Positions 15,495 through 22,788 of a stretch of 24,870 nt of DNA are shown here, in pieces. The notes under the pieces are model-generated. The model worked only from the letters and a program-made list of their open reading frames with translations. It was not told where the DNA came from and did no database searches. A program made the translations under genes and the position numbers. The first letter of the stretch is position 1, and every line of letters starts with the position of its first letter. Source of the stretch: Lachnospiraceae bacterium (lineage in GTDB: Bacteria > Bacillota > Clostridia > Lachnospirales > Lachnospiraceae); contig VSNQ01000051.1 in NCBI GenBank assembly GCA_009774395.1, positions 3,304 through 28,173 on the forward strand, given 5' to 3'.

Positions 15495-16730
15495 TCAGTT
15501 GATATCCGGATAACATCTGCTTATACACTCTAACGCGATTTTATAATTACGCGATTTAACAGATTCCTTGGATGACATTCCTTCCATACGCCTTATTTCC
15601 ATCTCAAAATAACTCAAAGCATTCTTTATTTCTATTTGTGCAAATTGGGACTTTTCTGTTTCCTCATCCTTCTGCGGCATTAACTCTCTGTATTCGCCGT
15701 CTATGGTATTTTCTTGTGTGTTGGCAGCAGTTTCTTTTTGTTTGTCCGGCATTATTTCCTGCATATCTACAATGCTTGTCTGCCCATCCATTGGGATATA
15801 TGGTTCTTCTTGTTTTTCTTGCGACGTCGCAACTGTTTTTTGATGCGGTTGCTTATCTGGCTGCGTTTCATTATCTGAATGTGATACATTTTCTAGCTGT
15901 TCTGCATTGATTGTTTCGGATTCTTCTGTCTGTTCAAATGTTATTTTTAATTCCTTGGTTTTATCTAGGATTTCTTGATATGTATAGGGTGTTATTACGG
16001 GTTTCCTATCTTTGATGCTTCTTAATTTTGCCCCCTTGTCAAAGTCATAAAAAAACATCATGTTTGTGCCGTTTCTGTATATTCTGCTGCCCGAAGGGCA
16101 GATTTCTTCTGCTGCTATCTCCGGCGTTAAAATTCCTGCAATGGCTTTTGTATATAATTCTGTGTTTTCCTTTTCTCTCCAAAATGCTGTTAGAACGCTT
16201 TCTAATGGATCCTTATATTCTGATTCGTCCTTTTGTTCTTTTTCCGTTTTTGATTCTTCTGGCTTACATTCTTCGGATTCTACAAGCTGTAACAATGGCA
16301 AGGTTTTCTGCTCCTGTTCTTCTGCTTCCTGCTTTTCTTCTTTTTCTGCTTCTTTTATTTCGCGTATCTGACTGACTGTCATTTCTTCGGTGACAAGTCC
16401 TCGGTCTTCAGGGCTGACTGTAAGCATCTCCTGCAGCTTGCTGTATGCAAAATTTTTATACTCATCTCGGATTTCACGACTGTTTCCCTCTTTTGAAAAT
16501 TGTGTGTTGATATCCATAAACCTGCTTGCAGTGCTGACAGAAAGACCATACTCTGTTTTAGCAAATTCTTCCAAATTTTTGTAACCGTCATTTCTATATG
16601 CGCCGCTATCTCTTACTTGCTTGAGATAATATCCAATGATAATAAAATTGTGAACGGTTTCATTCAGCCTGTCCTTTATCTCTTTTTTGATTTCAATGTA
16701 TCCTTCATTGCTTATTATTAAATTCTCCAT
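15495..16730 (-). CDS. 411-aa early protein with ParB/DUF3102-like N-terminus and low-complexity middle
   Basis: Residues 1-115 resemble the DUF3102-like/ParB-associated region of plasmid and phage proteins: KDRLNETVHNFIIIGYYLKQ, then GYKNLEEFAKTEYGLSVSTA, then SRFMDINTQFS. Residues 125-170 are almost pure Glu/Lys/Gln. A small globular part follows (about 175-260, with GSRIYRNGTNMMFFYDFDKG). Residues 265-360 are again polar and disordered, and the last 50 are helical. It has a good ribosome site (GGAGG-cattt-ATG) and follows the PcfJ-like gene by 9 nt. A role in replication or partition is plausible from the N-terminus and the neighbours, but I cannot name it. A 14-bp palindrome lies in the disordered part. 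Confidence 0.7.
   Translation of the reverse strand: MENLIISNEGYIEIKKEIKDRLNETVHNFIIIGYYLKQVRDSGAYRNDGYKNLEEFAKTEYGLSVSTASRFMDINTQFSKEGNSREIRDEYKNFAYSKLQEMLTVSPEDRGLVTEEMTVSQIREIKEAEKEEKQEAEEQEQKTLPLLQLVESEECKPEESKTEKEQKDESEYKDPLESVLTAFWREKENTELYTKAIAGILTPEIAAEEICPSGSRIYRNGTNMMFFYDFDKGAKLRSIKDRKPVITPYTYQEILDKTKELKITFEQTEESETINAEQLENVSHSDNETQPDKQPHQKTVATSQEKQEEPYIPMDGQTSIVDMQEIMPDKQKETAANTQENTIDGEYRELMPQKDEETEKSQFAQIEIKNALSYFEMEIRRMEGMSSKESVKSRNYKIALECISRCYPDIN
15819..15832. promoter_or_regulatory. 14-bp perfect palindrome TTGCGACGTCGCAA, copy 1
   Basis: A GC-rich perfect dyad in AT-rich DNA, inside the disordered part of the 411-aa protein. An identical copy is at 19198-19211 in a different gene. 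A dimeric protein site is the simplest reading; no partner is known. Confidence 0.55.
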
Positions 16731-16739
16731 AAATGCCTC

Positions 16740-18872
16740 CTATCCTGCTGCCTGTATGCGGATTTGTTCCCGTTCTTCTCCCGCCATACTGTCCGCTATT
16801 TTTTGCGCCGCTGCTACCGCCTTTTCCATAAATGCTATAGCTGCCTTCGGTGCAGGTTTATTATATGCTGCTCTATTCTGTTCAATTTGAAATTTCCCCT
16901 GTCTATTTCTGATTTCTACTGTGCAGTATGATTTATTCGGATATTGCTTTTGTCTTATAAATAGTATAATGCATTTTCCTTCTACCGCTCTTTCATAGTA
17001 TGTTGCTACACAATTGTGCTGCGCGTGTCCTTCATGTTTAAAATCAAGATAGCATCCCGGCACTTTTATAACAAAATTACTGTCCCGATAACAGAATGCC
17101 TTTTTTATTTCCTTTGCATTCTGATTCATGATTTTATCTTTCTGCTGCATCTTTGAAGCATCTTCTTTATCTTTTTGGATATCAAACACTCTTACGGCTT
17201 CATCATGTGCCCTCTGTACATTCTGCGGAAAAAATATCGACCTGTCACGCAGGTTCCAGCCAAGCTGTCGTGCTGTATCAATGTAATCTACCCATAATGA
17301 CAAATTGCTGCTGCCGTCATGGTTTGGATTGTCGTTAACACCTATACAAAGACGTTCTTGCATATAGCGAATAATACGGTGTGGCGTATGGTATCCAAAA
17401 TATCCCAGCACTACGTGAACGCCGACGTATTTATCCAGCCATACTGCCTGTTCATCTGTAATTCTTACCCCAAATTCATCTATACGCTGTATAATGCGTA
17501 CTAACTTGTCACCTGCGTTCAGCCTTATTGCCTGATGCAGATGTTCTTTTGTGATTCTTAAATATTTCCATGGACTTTTATTAAACCGATAATCGGTTCT
17601 CGTAAGCCCTTCTGTTCCATCACGTTTCACACGCTCTATTACAAATTGGCGCAGTCCCATTTTCCAGAATGCTTCATAGGGAAATGACATACTCATATCC
17701 CCCAGCACTGCTATGATATTTAACTTGTCATCACTCTGTTTTATAATCTCCGATATGGGTATATACTGCAGACAGGTGTCTTTTAACAGCCTTTTCAAAT
17801 TTGCTGTATACAAAAAACTCTTTGCATATCCTGTTCTTCCAGCGCCATAGAAACCGCCGTGATTTACTGTGCCGGCTCTGCACCATCGTTCTATTCCTGT
17901 ACTCCGAAATAACCCCCATTCATATGCACCCGTACTCTGCATCGGACAGACTTCTGAAAAACGAAACAGACTTCTGTAGCACTCATAAACTGTTATTTGA
18001 GGCAGATAGTTTTGTTCCACCCTTGCAGACAGATTCACTGAAAACTGCCTGTAAACGTAATTTTGACTGTCAGTGCATTTCTGTATTAATGATACAACTG
18101 TATCATATTTTACCGACTTCTGTTTTTTCCAGCTTTTATATGTAATCCCGCTGCCGCACCTGCATTTGCCCTGCATATTGTGTTTCACGTTTTTCGGTAC
18201 AGGTACGTGGAGCCTGCAGTGTGTGCAGTATCCGACACCTGTTTCTGCCCGATAAAATATGCTGTGCATGGATGCAAGCGCTCTGTCATTGATAAATTTC
18301 ATCCAGTCAGCCGGCAGCTTGTCCGGCACCGTGTTCATATATCCGTCAATCACATCTGTAACCAGTTTGTGCTTTTTAGCTAAATTACAGTTTCGTATAT
18401 CTGCTTGAAAATCTAAAACTGCCGTTTCCACATCCAGCATATTTCCTGTTTTCAAATATTTATTAACAATATTCAACGTTTCTTTTGATGCAAAATTTCT
18501 GCCACGATAGGAATAGCGGTATCGTTCATCCCCTGTTTCCAGCATATCAATTTTTGCATTGCTCCACTTTTCCTCTGTCATGTTCCAGCTTATAAAATCT
18601 TTTCTCGCATAATCAAGAAATATTCGGAAGCGCGGCTCCTTAGTGCCTGCTGCCAAGCACCTTCTTGTAAATAAATCAACTTCCAATATTTCCTTATCCG
18701 CTGTCAGTGCTGCCCTAAAGTAAAAGCGGCTTTCATATTCTGTATAGTCGTAACGGTAATTTCTGTATATGCCTTCCACTGTCTTTATCACACCCTTATC
18801 CGATTTTGCTTTATGCATCATGGCAGCAGTCGCACTCATTGGCTTCCGGTCAAGCAGTCCTGCCTTTCTCAT
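16740..18872 (-). CDS. PcfJ-like protein
   Basis: The 710-aa protein ends in the PcfJ domain: FVIKVPGCYLDFKHEGHAQH from residue 600, then the family's conserved HNCV (about 619-622), then RAVEGKCIILFIRQKQ. The N-terminal and central parts are unassigned, but Cys216-x2-Cys219 and Cys237-x-Cys239 form a probable zinc ribbon (YCTHC, CRCG). PcfJ is encoded on conjugative plasmids such as pCF10 and also in phages of Clostridia; its biochemical role is not settled. Its ATG overlaps the stop of the AcrIIA9-like gene (ATGA) and has GAGGAGGGG upstream, so it is co-translated with it. Confidence 0.88.
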   Translation of the reverse strand: MRKAGLLDRKPMSATAAMMHKAKSDKGVIKTVEGIYRNYRYDYTEYESRFYFRAALTADKEILEVDLFTRRCLAAGTKEPRFRIFLDYARKDFISWNMTEEKWSNAKIDMLETGDERYRYSYRGRNFASKETLNIVNKYLKTGNMLDVETAVLDFQADIRNCNLAKKHKLVTDVIDGYMNTVPDKLPADWMKFINDRALASMHSIFYRAETGVGYCTHCRLHVPVPKNVKHNMQGKCRCGSGITYKSWKKQKSVKYDTVVSLIQKCTDSQNYVYRQFSVNLSARVEQNYLPQITVYECYRSLFRFSEVCPMQSTGAYEWGLFRSTGIERWCRAGTVNHGGFYGAGRTGYAKSFLYTANLKRLLKDTCLQYIPISEIIKQSDDKLNIIAVLGDMSMSFPYEAFWKMGLRQFVIERVKRDGTEGLTRTDYRFNKSPWKYLRITKEHLHQAIRLNAGDKLVRIIQRIDEFGVRITDEQAVWLDKYVGVHVVLGYFGYHTPHRIIRYMQERLCIGVNDNPNHDGSSNLSLWVDYIDTARQLGWNLRDRSIFFPQNVQRAHDEAVRVFDIQKDKEDASKMQQKDKIMNQNAKEIKKAFCYRDSNFVIKVPGCYLDFKHEGHAQHNCVATYYERAVEGKCIILFIRQKQYPNKSYCTVEIRNRQGKFQIEQNRAAYNKPAPKAAIAFMEKAVAAAQKIADSMAGEEREQIRIQAAG

Positions 18873-19375
18873 CTTGTCCCCTCCTCTGATTCCAAATAAT
18901 ATGCGCGTATCAGTTTCTTAGCACGTCCCATTCCGGGTATGCCCATCTCAACTGACTTAACATACTTTTCTATTTCTGCCGCACGGATAATATCCTTGTC
19001 CACCTTATAACGTACTTTGAAAGACCACTTCAGAATATTCCCTATGCATTCTTTCAGACTTTTCCCTTTTCTGCGTACTGCCTGCGCAAACTGCATATCT
19101 TCCAAGCAGGAACCTTTTATGTATTCTGTCCAGTCTGCTATAATCTCCACTGGTTTCAACTGTGCTGCTTCCACTTCGATTTTGCCAATTGCCGCGCTTG
19201 CGACGTCGCAAAAAGCATCGGTCATTCCCTCAAAGTATAAATCTGCTTCGGCGCGGTCAATGCCGTTCTCATCCGCAAGCTTGTAAAGGCTTTTTTTATC
19301 ACCTTCATTTTTTAATCCTTCTGCGGTCTTGTTGAGTTCCTCCGCAGATTCCATTTCACCAAAAATGTCAAACAT
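18869..19375 (-). CDS. acrIIA9: Probable anti-CRISPR, AcrIIA9 family (Cas9 inhibitor)
   Basis: The 168-aa protein starts MFDIFGEMESAEELNKTAE at 19375 (GGAAAGGAG in front); an upstream in-frame stretch has no ribosome site and was dropped. It continues KLADENGIDRAEADLYFEGM, and later has IIADWTEYI, AVRRKGKSLKECI and GIPGMGRAKKLIRAYYLE. These blocks, in this order, match my memory of the AcrIIA9 family, whose founding member blocks type II-A Cas9. Family membership does not prove activity, because many relatives are untested. It lies between a VRR-NUC nuclease and a PcfJ-like protein, in the early operon, which would place the protein early in infection. A 14-bp palindrome lies within it. Confidence 0.68.
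   Translation of the reverse strand: MFDIFGEMESAEELNKTAEGLKNEGDKKSLYKLADENGIDRAEADLYFEGMTDAFCDVASAAIGKIEVEAAQLKPVEIIADWTEYIKGSCLEDMQFAQAVRRKGKSLKECIGNILKWSFKVRYKVDKDIIRAAEIEKYVKSVEMGIPGMGRAKKLIRAYYLESEEGTR
19198..19211. promoter_or_regulatory. 14-bp perfect palindrome TTGCGACGTCGCAA, copy 2
   Basis: Identical to the site at 15819-15832. Here it lies in the AcrIIA9-like gene and encodes CDVA in a different codon frame, so protein sequence does not explain the match. Confidence 0.55.
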
Positions 19376-19431
19376 ATTTTCTCCTTTCCAGCATATTAAT
19401 GCCGTTATAATTGTATTGCATATTGTGATAA

Positions 19432-19899
19432 TCAATATGCACTGCATGAAGCAATGTGGCATATAAAGTCCTCATCCCAGTAAACATTTTTTTCCTCAAG
19501 TTCATTTACCTTTATCCGCCCCATTGCAGGCAGGTTAACATATTGTTCAATTAGTTCTATTGCCGACTGCGCATCATGACATACTGCAACACAATGACCA
19601 GCGTCAACCATATCGCGCATAAACTGTATCTGTTCTTGCGTTGCCACATTCCTTCCGTACTTCATCTCAATATACAGACTATGATATCTGCCATGCGGAA
19701 ATGGAAGATGTATGTCTGATACCCCCCTTTTTACTCCCATTCGTTTTAGCTTTATTGCTTCGCGGCTGTCACGTGTCCCGCCATTGGGGATATGATACAG
19801 CCATTTCAGTTCTGGATATCTGCATAACGCTGCTGCCGCCCATTCCATTACCTGTATCTGCTCTGTGTCCTCGCTCCGTTTCCTGCTCCTTAGATTCAT
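19432..19899 (-). CDS. VRR-NUC nuclease
   Basis: The 155-aa single-domain nuclease of the VRR-NUC family (PF08774), a PD-(D/E)xK-type fold, shows HIPNGGTRDSREAIKLKRMG, then VKRGVSDIHLP with Asp62, then LYIEMKYG with Glu78 and Lys80, then ATQEQIQFM. All catalytic residues are visible. Stand-alone VRR-NUC proteins of phages are thought to act in replication or recombination, cutting branched DNA such as Holliday junctions. The start overlaps the end of the Rep gene by four bases (ATGA), so the two are produced together, and a functional link is likely but inferred. Confidence 0.93.
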   Translation of the reverse strand: MNLRSRKRSEDTEQIQVMEWAAAALCRYPELKWLYHIPNGGTRDSREAIKLKRMGVKRGVSDIHLPFPHGRYHSLYIEMKYGRNVATQEQIQFMRDMVDAGHCVAVCHDAQSAIELIEQYVNLPAMGRIKVNELEEKNVYWDEDFICHIASCSAY

Positions 19900-20717
19900 G
19901 TTACCAATTTCTCCTTTCCCTTATCTAAATCTCCATCCCACCTATTTTTTATCTTGATTTCTGAATAATAAAAGTAGCTCATTCCTGTATATGGATTTAT
20001 GCCCGTGCGGATGCTGTCTTTGTCTATGTAATATCCTTCCCTTGGTTTCGGACCATCTTTCAAAATACGCCTCATTGTCCAATGACCATACTTTTTACGA
20101 ATGCGCACGTCTTCTGGTCGTATCAAATTTCTACTTGTCGAATAGCTGATGCACCGCTTCCTATCCTCATCCGGAAGGAAACTCAACTGCCCCTCCATCT
20201 CATCATCTGTCTGCTTGCATATATATGATGCAAGCTGTCCATATCCGCCTTCTTCCCGCAGGCTTTGAAAATTGATACCTGCCCTGCCCCATAGTTTTTT
20301 TATTGTAATGTCTATTGTCGGCATTGACCTTGGACGGTTCACAAGAATATGAACGTGTATCCCCCCTTGTGCTCCAATCTCAATACGGCGTATCCACTTT
20401 AACGGTTCTCCCTCTTTTTTGTATACATTACGAAGCTTGTCCGTCCAATCCTTAACATCTGCCAAAACTTCCTTTGTATCTTTCCTCGTTCCTCTCTTAT
20501 ATTTGAGTGTCAGCCATAAGTCCCACGGATGGAAGTTCAAAAGTATCACCCTCCTCACCCTTTTTATCTTATTGGCAAGATTCTGCTTCTTTATCTGATC
20601 AGATGTCGCCTTCCTACGCTGCCCCCTCTTTTCTCCCTTCGCTCCATACCTCCCCATATACTTAAACTCATGTTCTATTACCTCGCCACACTCAAATATA
20701 TCCTCCCTGTAAGCCAT
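19896..20717 (-). CDS. HUH rolling-circle Rep (G2P/ORF2-like replication initiator)
   Basis: The 273-aa protein has the three HUH motifs in order: motif 1 LWLTLKYK (residues 67-74), the metal-binding HVH within GGIHVHILVNRP (121-123), and a catalytic Tyr-Lys motif YICK (Tyr165, Lys168). It should nick one strand at an origin and stay joined to the 5' end, starting rolling-circle replication. I recall close phage relatives under the G2P/ORF2 Rep family. I chose the ATG at 20717 with GGAAGG at good spacing. It is the first large gene of the replication block; no helicase, primase or polymerase is seen in the window. Confidence 0.87.
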   Translation of the reverse strand: MAYREDIFECGEVIEHEFKYMGRYGAKGEKRGQRRKATSDQIKKQNLANKIKRVRRVILLNFHPWDLWLTLKYKRGTRKDTKEVLADVKDWTDKLRNVYKKEGEPLKWIRRIEIGAQGGIHVHILVNRPRSMPTIDITIKKLWGRAGINFQSLREEGGYGQLASYICKQTDDEMEGQLSFLPDEDRKRCISYSTSRNLIRPEDVRIRKKYGHWTMRRILKDGPKPREGYYIDKDSIRTGINPYTGMSYFYYSEIKIKNRWDGDLDKGKEKLVT

Positions 20718-20793
20718 CCATGCCATCCTTCCATATATCACTAACTTTAATATAATTATATTGTTTCCAAAAGACAGCTTGTCCTCTGCCTGT

Positions 20794-21111
20794 CTAAGCT
20801 TCTATTAGGGCTTGGAGCATCTCCGTTGTTCCCACAAATGGGTAACTTATTCCCTGTTTGATGCATTCAAGATGTGCTTTGCTGACTTTATCTTTATTAA
20901 AAATGCCCTTCTCATCCGTAATCTTTGTATCTGGGTTTCCAAAAAGATAATGCAGCACATCCTCCTCTGTTTCCATAAATACTGCTACTGTAACGGCTGA
21001 AAAATATGTATGCATTGCCTGCGGATATTTCTTTTGCTGATATAGACTGTCAAATTTATCTCCAAGACTGCATAGCTTTTCTATTACTTCTGCTTCATCT
21101 CTGCATAACAT
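20794..21111 (-). CDS. Hypothetical early protein, 105 aa
   Basis: The protein starts MLCRDEAEVIEKLCSLGDKF and has a helical N-terminal half with a Tyr- and Ala-rich helix (YPQAMHTYFSAVTVAVFM). The C-terminal half ends VGTTEMLQALIEA. The ribosome site is AGGGGGACAAGTGAA. No membrane segment or known motif is visible. It precedes the Rep gene by 76 nt and follows a strong hairpin (21135-21156). I remember similar short proteins in Clostridia prophages but cannot give a function. Confidence 0.72.
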   Translation of the reverse strand: MLCRDEAEVIEKLCSLGDKFDSLYQQKKYPQAMHTYFSAVTVAVFMETEEDVLHYLFGNPDTKITDEKGIFNKDKVSKAHLECIKQGISYPFVGTTEMLQALIEA

Positions 21112-21134
21112 TTCACTTGTCCCCCTATGCGTTT

Positions 21135-21156
21135 CCGGCGCCCAAAAAGGCGCCGG
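21135..21156. promoter_or_regulatory. 8-bp GC hairpin upstream of the 105-aa gene
   Basis: CCGGCGCC, a 6-nt loop CAAAAA, and GGCGCCGG form a perfect stem in an otherwise AT-rich gap. No T-run follows on either strand, so it is not a usual terminator. It lies 24 nt before the ATG at 21111 and could be an mRNA stability element, a translation control, or a nicking hairpin for the Rep. Confidence 0.5.
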
Positions 21157-21206
21157 ATAGAGAAATTTGGGTAAAAAAAATAAAAGATATGTATTTTTAC
21201 ACCCTA

Positions 21207-21383
21207 TTAGCCATAGTTTTCCTGATTTGGTTCGGGCATATTGTTGAGTAATATGCTGTCGTTATCCTGACCACACAAACCTCTCTGCCTCCTGTAGTAT
21301 AAATCTACAAACGCTTGTGTTATTCGTTGTTCGCTCCCTTCCGTAAATTCAACTGTACAGGTATATTCCTTTTTTTTGCGCAT
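21207..21383 (-). CDS. Hypothetical early protein, 58 aa
   Basis: I chose the ATG at 21383 with GGAGGTGG upstream; the longer frame to 21428 lacks a ribosome site. The protein starts MRKKKEYTCTVEFTEGSEQR and continues ITQAFVDLYYRRQRGL. Short proteins with this strand-helix pattern are common beside recombinases and in mobile elements of Clostridia, but their role is unknown. It is the first gene of the early operon after the 215-bp element. Confidence 0.7.
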   Translation of the reverse strand: MRKKKEYTCTVEFTEGSEQRITQAFVDLYYRRQRGLCGQDNDSILLNNMPEPNQENYG

Positions 21384-21470
21384 TATAAACCACCTCCATT
21401 TCATGATTATGTGATACTGGTTGTACAATATTTCTGATATGCTAAATTGTCTTTTATAAATCTTGCCATA

Positions 21471-21685
21471 CCTTGAAAAATTTTTATCGTTATGGTAAAA
21501 TGTGTACTACTTTAGTCATTCTCCGGTAATGTACAGTCGCGAATGTACAAGAGCCTAGAGCCGGGAAATTCACGCTTCATTGCATAAAATAGGCTGAAAG
21601 GAAGCATTGTGGAATAGTAGTACATTCTCTTGCTTCTTTTTCATTTCTTGTATAAAATACTCATAACGATAAAAACTTTTCAAGG
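21471..21685. repeat. 215-bp element with 24-bp terminal inverted repeats and internal hairpins
   Basis: Bases 21471-21494 and 21662-21685 are inverted copies with one mismatch. Inside, TGTACTACT (21503-21511) pairs with AGTAGTACA (21616-21624), TGTACA occurs twice around an 8-nt loop (21530-21550), GCTTC pairs with GAAGC, and AGCCTA can pair with TAGGCT. No protein frame fits. It also carries AGAGCCTAGAGCCGG (21550-21564), close to the 5' side of the three late-operon hairpins. It may be a structured RNA, a replication origin for the HUH Rep, or a small non-autonomous element; no flanking target duplication is visible. The rest of the 21384-21810 gap holds only the promoter at 21736-21764. 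Confidence 0.7.
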
Positions 21686-21735
21686 AACAGCAAAATCTAT
21701 TTTATTTCAGACTACTGAATTGTTGTTTCCTCTAT

Positions 21736-21764
21736 TTGACTTTTTCACTATTTCCCCTTATACT
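21736..21764 (+). promoter_or_regulatory. Sigma-A promoter of the coiled-coil/membrane protein gene
   Basis: TTGACT (21736-21741), 17 nt, TATACT (21759-21764). It is close to consensus on both boxes and drives the plus-strand gene at 21811, with a leader of about 40 nt. Confidence 0.72.
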
Positions 21765-21810
21765 TTATATACTAAGTAATCTATAAAAATTTTCAGAAAG
21801 GGGAATAATC

Positions 21811-22164
21811 ATGTTTCCAAACGATTTTCAAATTATACCTGAAATTTGCAAATTTAATGAGTTAGAACGGTCTGAGCAAGAATCCAAACAAGAACAGCTC
21901 CTTGAACCGCTTTATGACATCTCTAAATCTGCGGAAGAACTAGCCAAATCTGCAGAAGAACTAGCCAAATCTGCATCTGCCCAAGCCGACTTGGCTATAA
22001 AACAAGCTAACCAAGCAGAAAAAACATCCAAAATAGCACATATAAAGTCTAATATTTCTTTTATCTTTTCTTTAATTTCAATAATAGGTGTCCTTTTAGC
22101 TAATGCTGACAAGATAGTACATAACATACAAAGTCTGTTATTTTATCTAGGTATGCTAAAATAA
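21811..22164 (+). CDS. Coiled-coil and membrane protein, 117 aa, unknown
   Basis: The protein has a polar N-terminus, then a heptad-type run in which the 21-bp unit AAATCTGCGGAAGAACTAGC(C) is repeated (21925-21966 and a part copy). This gives KSAEELA twice, followed by more Ala/Gln-rich coiled coil. A hydrophobic segment of about 25 residues follows (SFIFSLISIIGVLLANA). The C-terminus is short. AAAGGGG precedes the ATG. A membrane-anchored coiled coil under its own promoter, on the strand opposite to the phage operons, suggests a moron or an immunity-type protein. Its 3' end overlaps the converging gene at 22100-22270. No family recognised. Confidence 0.78.
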   Translation: MFPNDFQIIPEICKFNELERSEQESKQEQLLEPLYDISKSAEELAKSAEELAKSASAQADLAIKQANQAEKTSKIAHIKSNISFIFSLISIIGVLLANADKIVHNIQSLLFYLGMLK

Positions 22165-22270
22165 ACAACAAAATATTTATAATTGTACAGCCAACTGCTA
22201 TACTAGCATTGCGGTTTGCAATTCTAGCATTATGTTCTATTTGCTGCCATTTTGTTGTATCTTCTTTCAC
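22100..22270 (-). CDS. Small membrane protein, 56 aa
   Basis: A 56-codon frame starts with GTG at 22270 behind AAGGGGGGAAG. The protein has a charged helical N-terminus and one hydrophobic segment (CTIINILLFILAYLDKI), then a Cys-containing tail. It overlaps the 3' end of the converging gene by 65 bp. It resembles the membrane part of that gene in outline (polar helix, single membrane helix) but the sequences are not clearly alike. Role unknown. Confidence 0.58.
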   Translation of the reverse strand: MKEDTTKWQQIEHNARIANRNASIAVGCTIINILLFILAYLDKITDFVCYVLSCQH

Positions 22271-22322
22271 ATTTCTTCCCCCCTTCTGCCATAGTAAATA
22301 ATTTTATGTGCTGTCACTGCCT

Positions 22323-22487
22323 ATGGATTTTACCAATCATTCGGCAATAACCACTTCTTTGCCTTCTAAAATTGCTTTTTAACAAGATGATACACTGGAA
22401 AAGTTACTTTCTTTGTTTCGTAATGCATCGGATAAAATAGTACAATGTAATAAAGAACATAAGGGTAAAGCATTTCCTTTTGAATAA
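22323..22487 (+). pseudogene. Possible remnant interrupted by an in-frame TAA
   Basis: The plus-strand frame reads MDFTNHSAITTSLPSKIAF, a TAA at 22380-22382, then QDDTLEKLLSLFRNASDKIV and NKEHKGKAFPFE to a stop at 22485. Both parts read like protein, and only the single stop breaks it. No ribosome site is obvious. It could be a decayed gene fragment or chance. Nothing else is visible in 22271-22507. Confidence 0.3.
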
Positions 22488-22507
22488 TTCATTGCAGATA
22501 GTTGCCT

Positions 22508-22708
22508 TTATGCTAAAGTTTTCATTCCATCTTTAATACAATCAATAAGAATAATTTCTGCTTCTCCAATACTTATTCTTTTCTCCTTAGATATTCTTTC
22601 TGTCAAACACTTACTCACCGCAACAAGCATCACCAATAAATTGAGTGTTTTTCCTAACGCTTTTACCTTAGTTTTTTTATTTTTTAATATTGCAAATATA
22701 ATTCCCAC
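22508..22708 (-). CDS. Small hypothetical protein, 66 aa
   Basis: The protein starts with GTG behind AGGAGGG at good spacing. It has a short hydrophobic start (GIIFAIL), a basic stretch (KNKKTKVKALGK), and a hydrophobic helix (LNLLVMLVAVS), then a charged helix pattern and a final helix (EIILIDCIKDGMKTLA). One weak membrane helix or a helical bundle is possible. It diverges from the Abi_alpha gene, with about 80 nt between them that hold the plus-strand promoter. No family recognised. Confidence 0.62.
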   Translation of the reverse strand: MGIIFAILKNKKTKVKALGKTLNLLVMLVAVSKCLTERISKEKRISIGEAEIILIDCIKDGMKTLA

Positions 22709-22734
22709 ACTTATTCCCTCCTACTACTTTTAAT

Positions 22735-22762
22735 TTTACAAATAATATTGTATAATTATATT
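22735..22762 (+). promoter_or_regulatory. Promoter of the Abi_alpha gene
   Basis: TTTACA (22735-22740), 16 nt, TATATT (22757-22762) in a very AT-rich stretch, about 27 nt before the ATG. An overlapping TATAAT at 22751 is an alternative -10 but its spacing to this -35 is too short. Confidence 0.5.
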
Positions 22763-22788
22763 AAAAATTTTTGAAAGGTCGTGATTTT

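Noticed and set aside
18869..19462. Longer version of the AcrIIA9-like protein starting at 19462 with a hydrophobic, Cys-rich leader.
   Set aside because: It overlaps the VRR-NUC gene, has no ribosome site, and the inner ATG at 19375 has a strong one and fits the family start.
21471..21685. The inverted-repeat element as a proven MITE.
   Set aside because: No target-site duplication is visible and no second copy occurs in the window, so it is listed only as an element with terminal inverted repeats.
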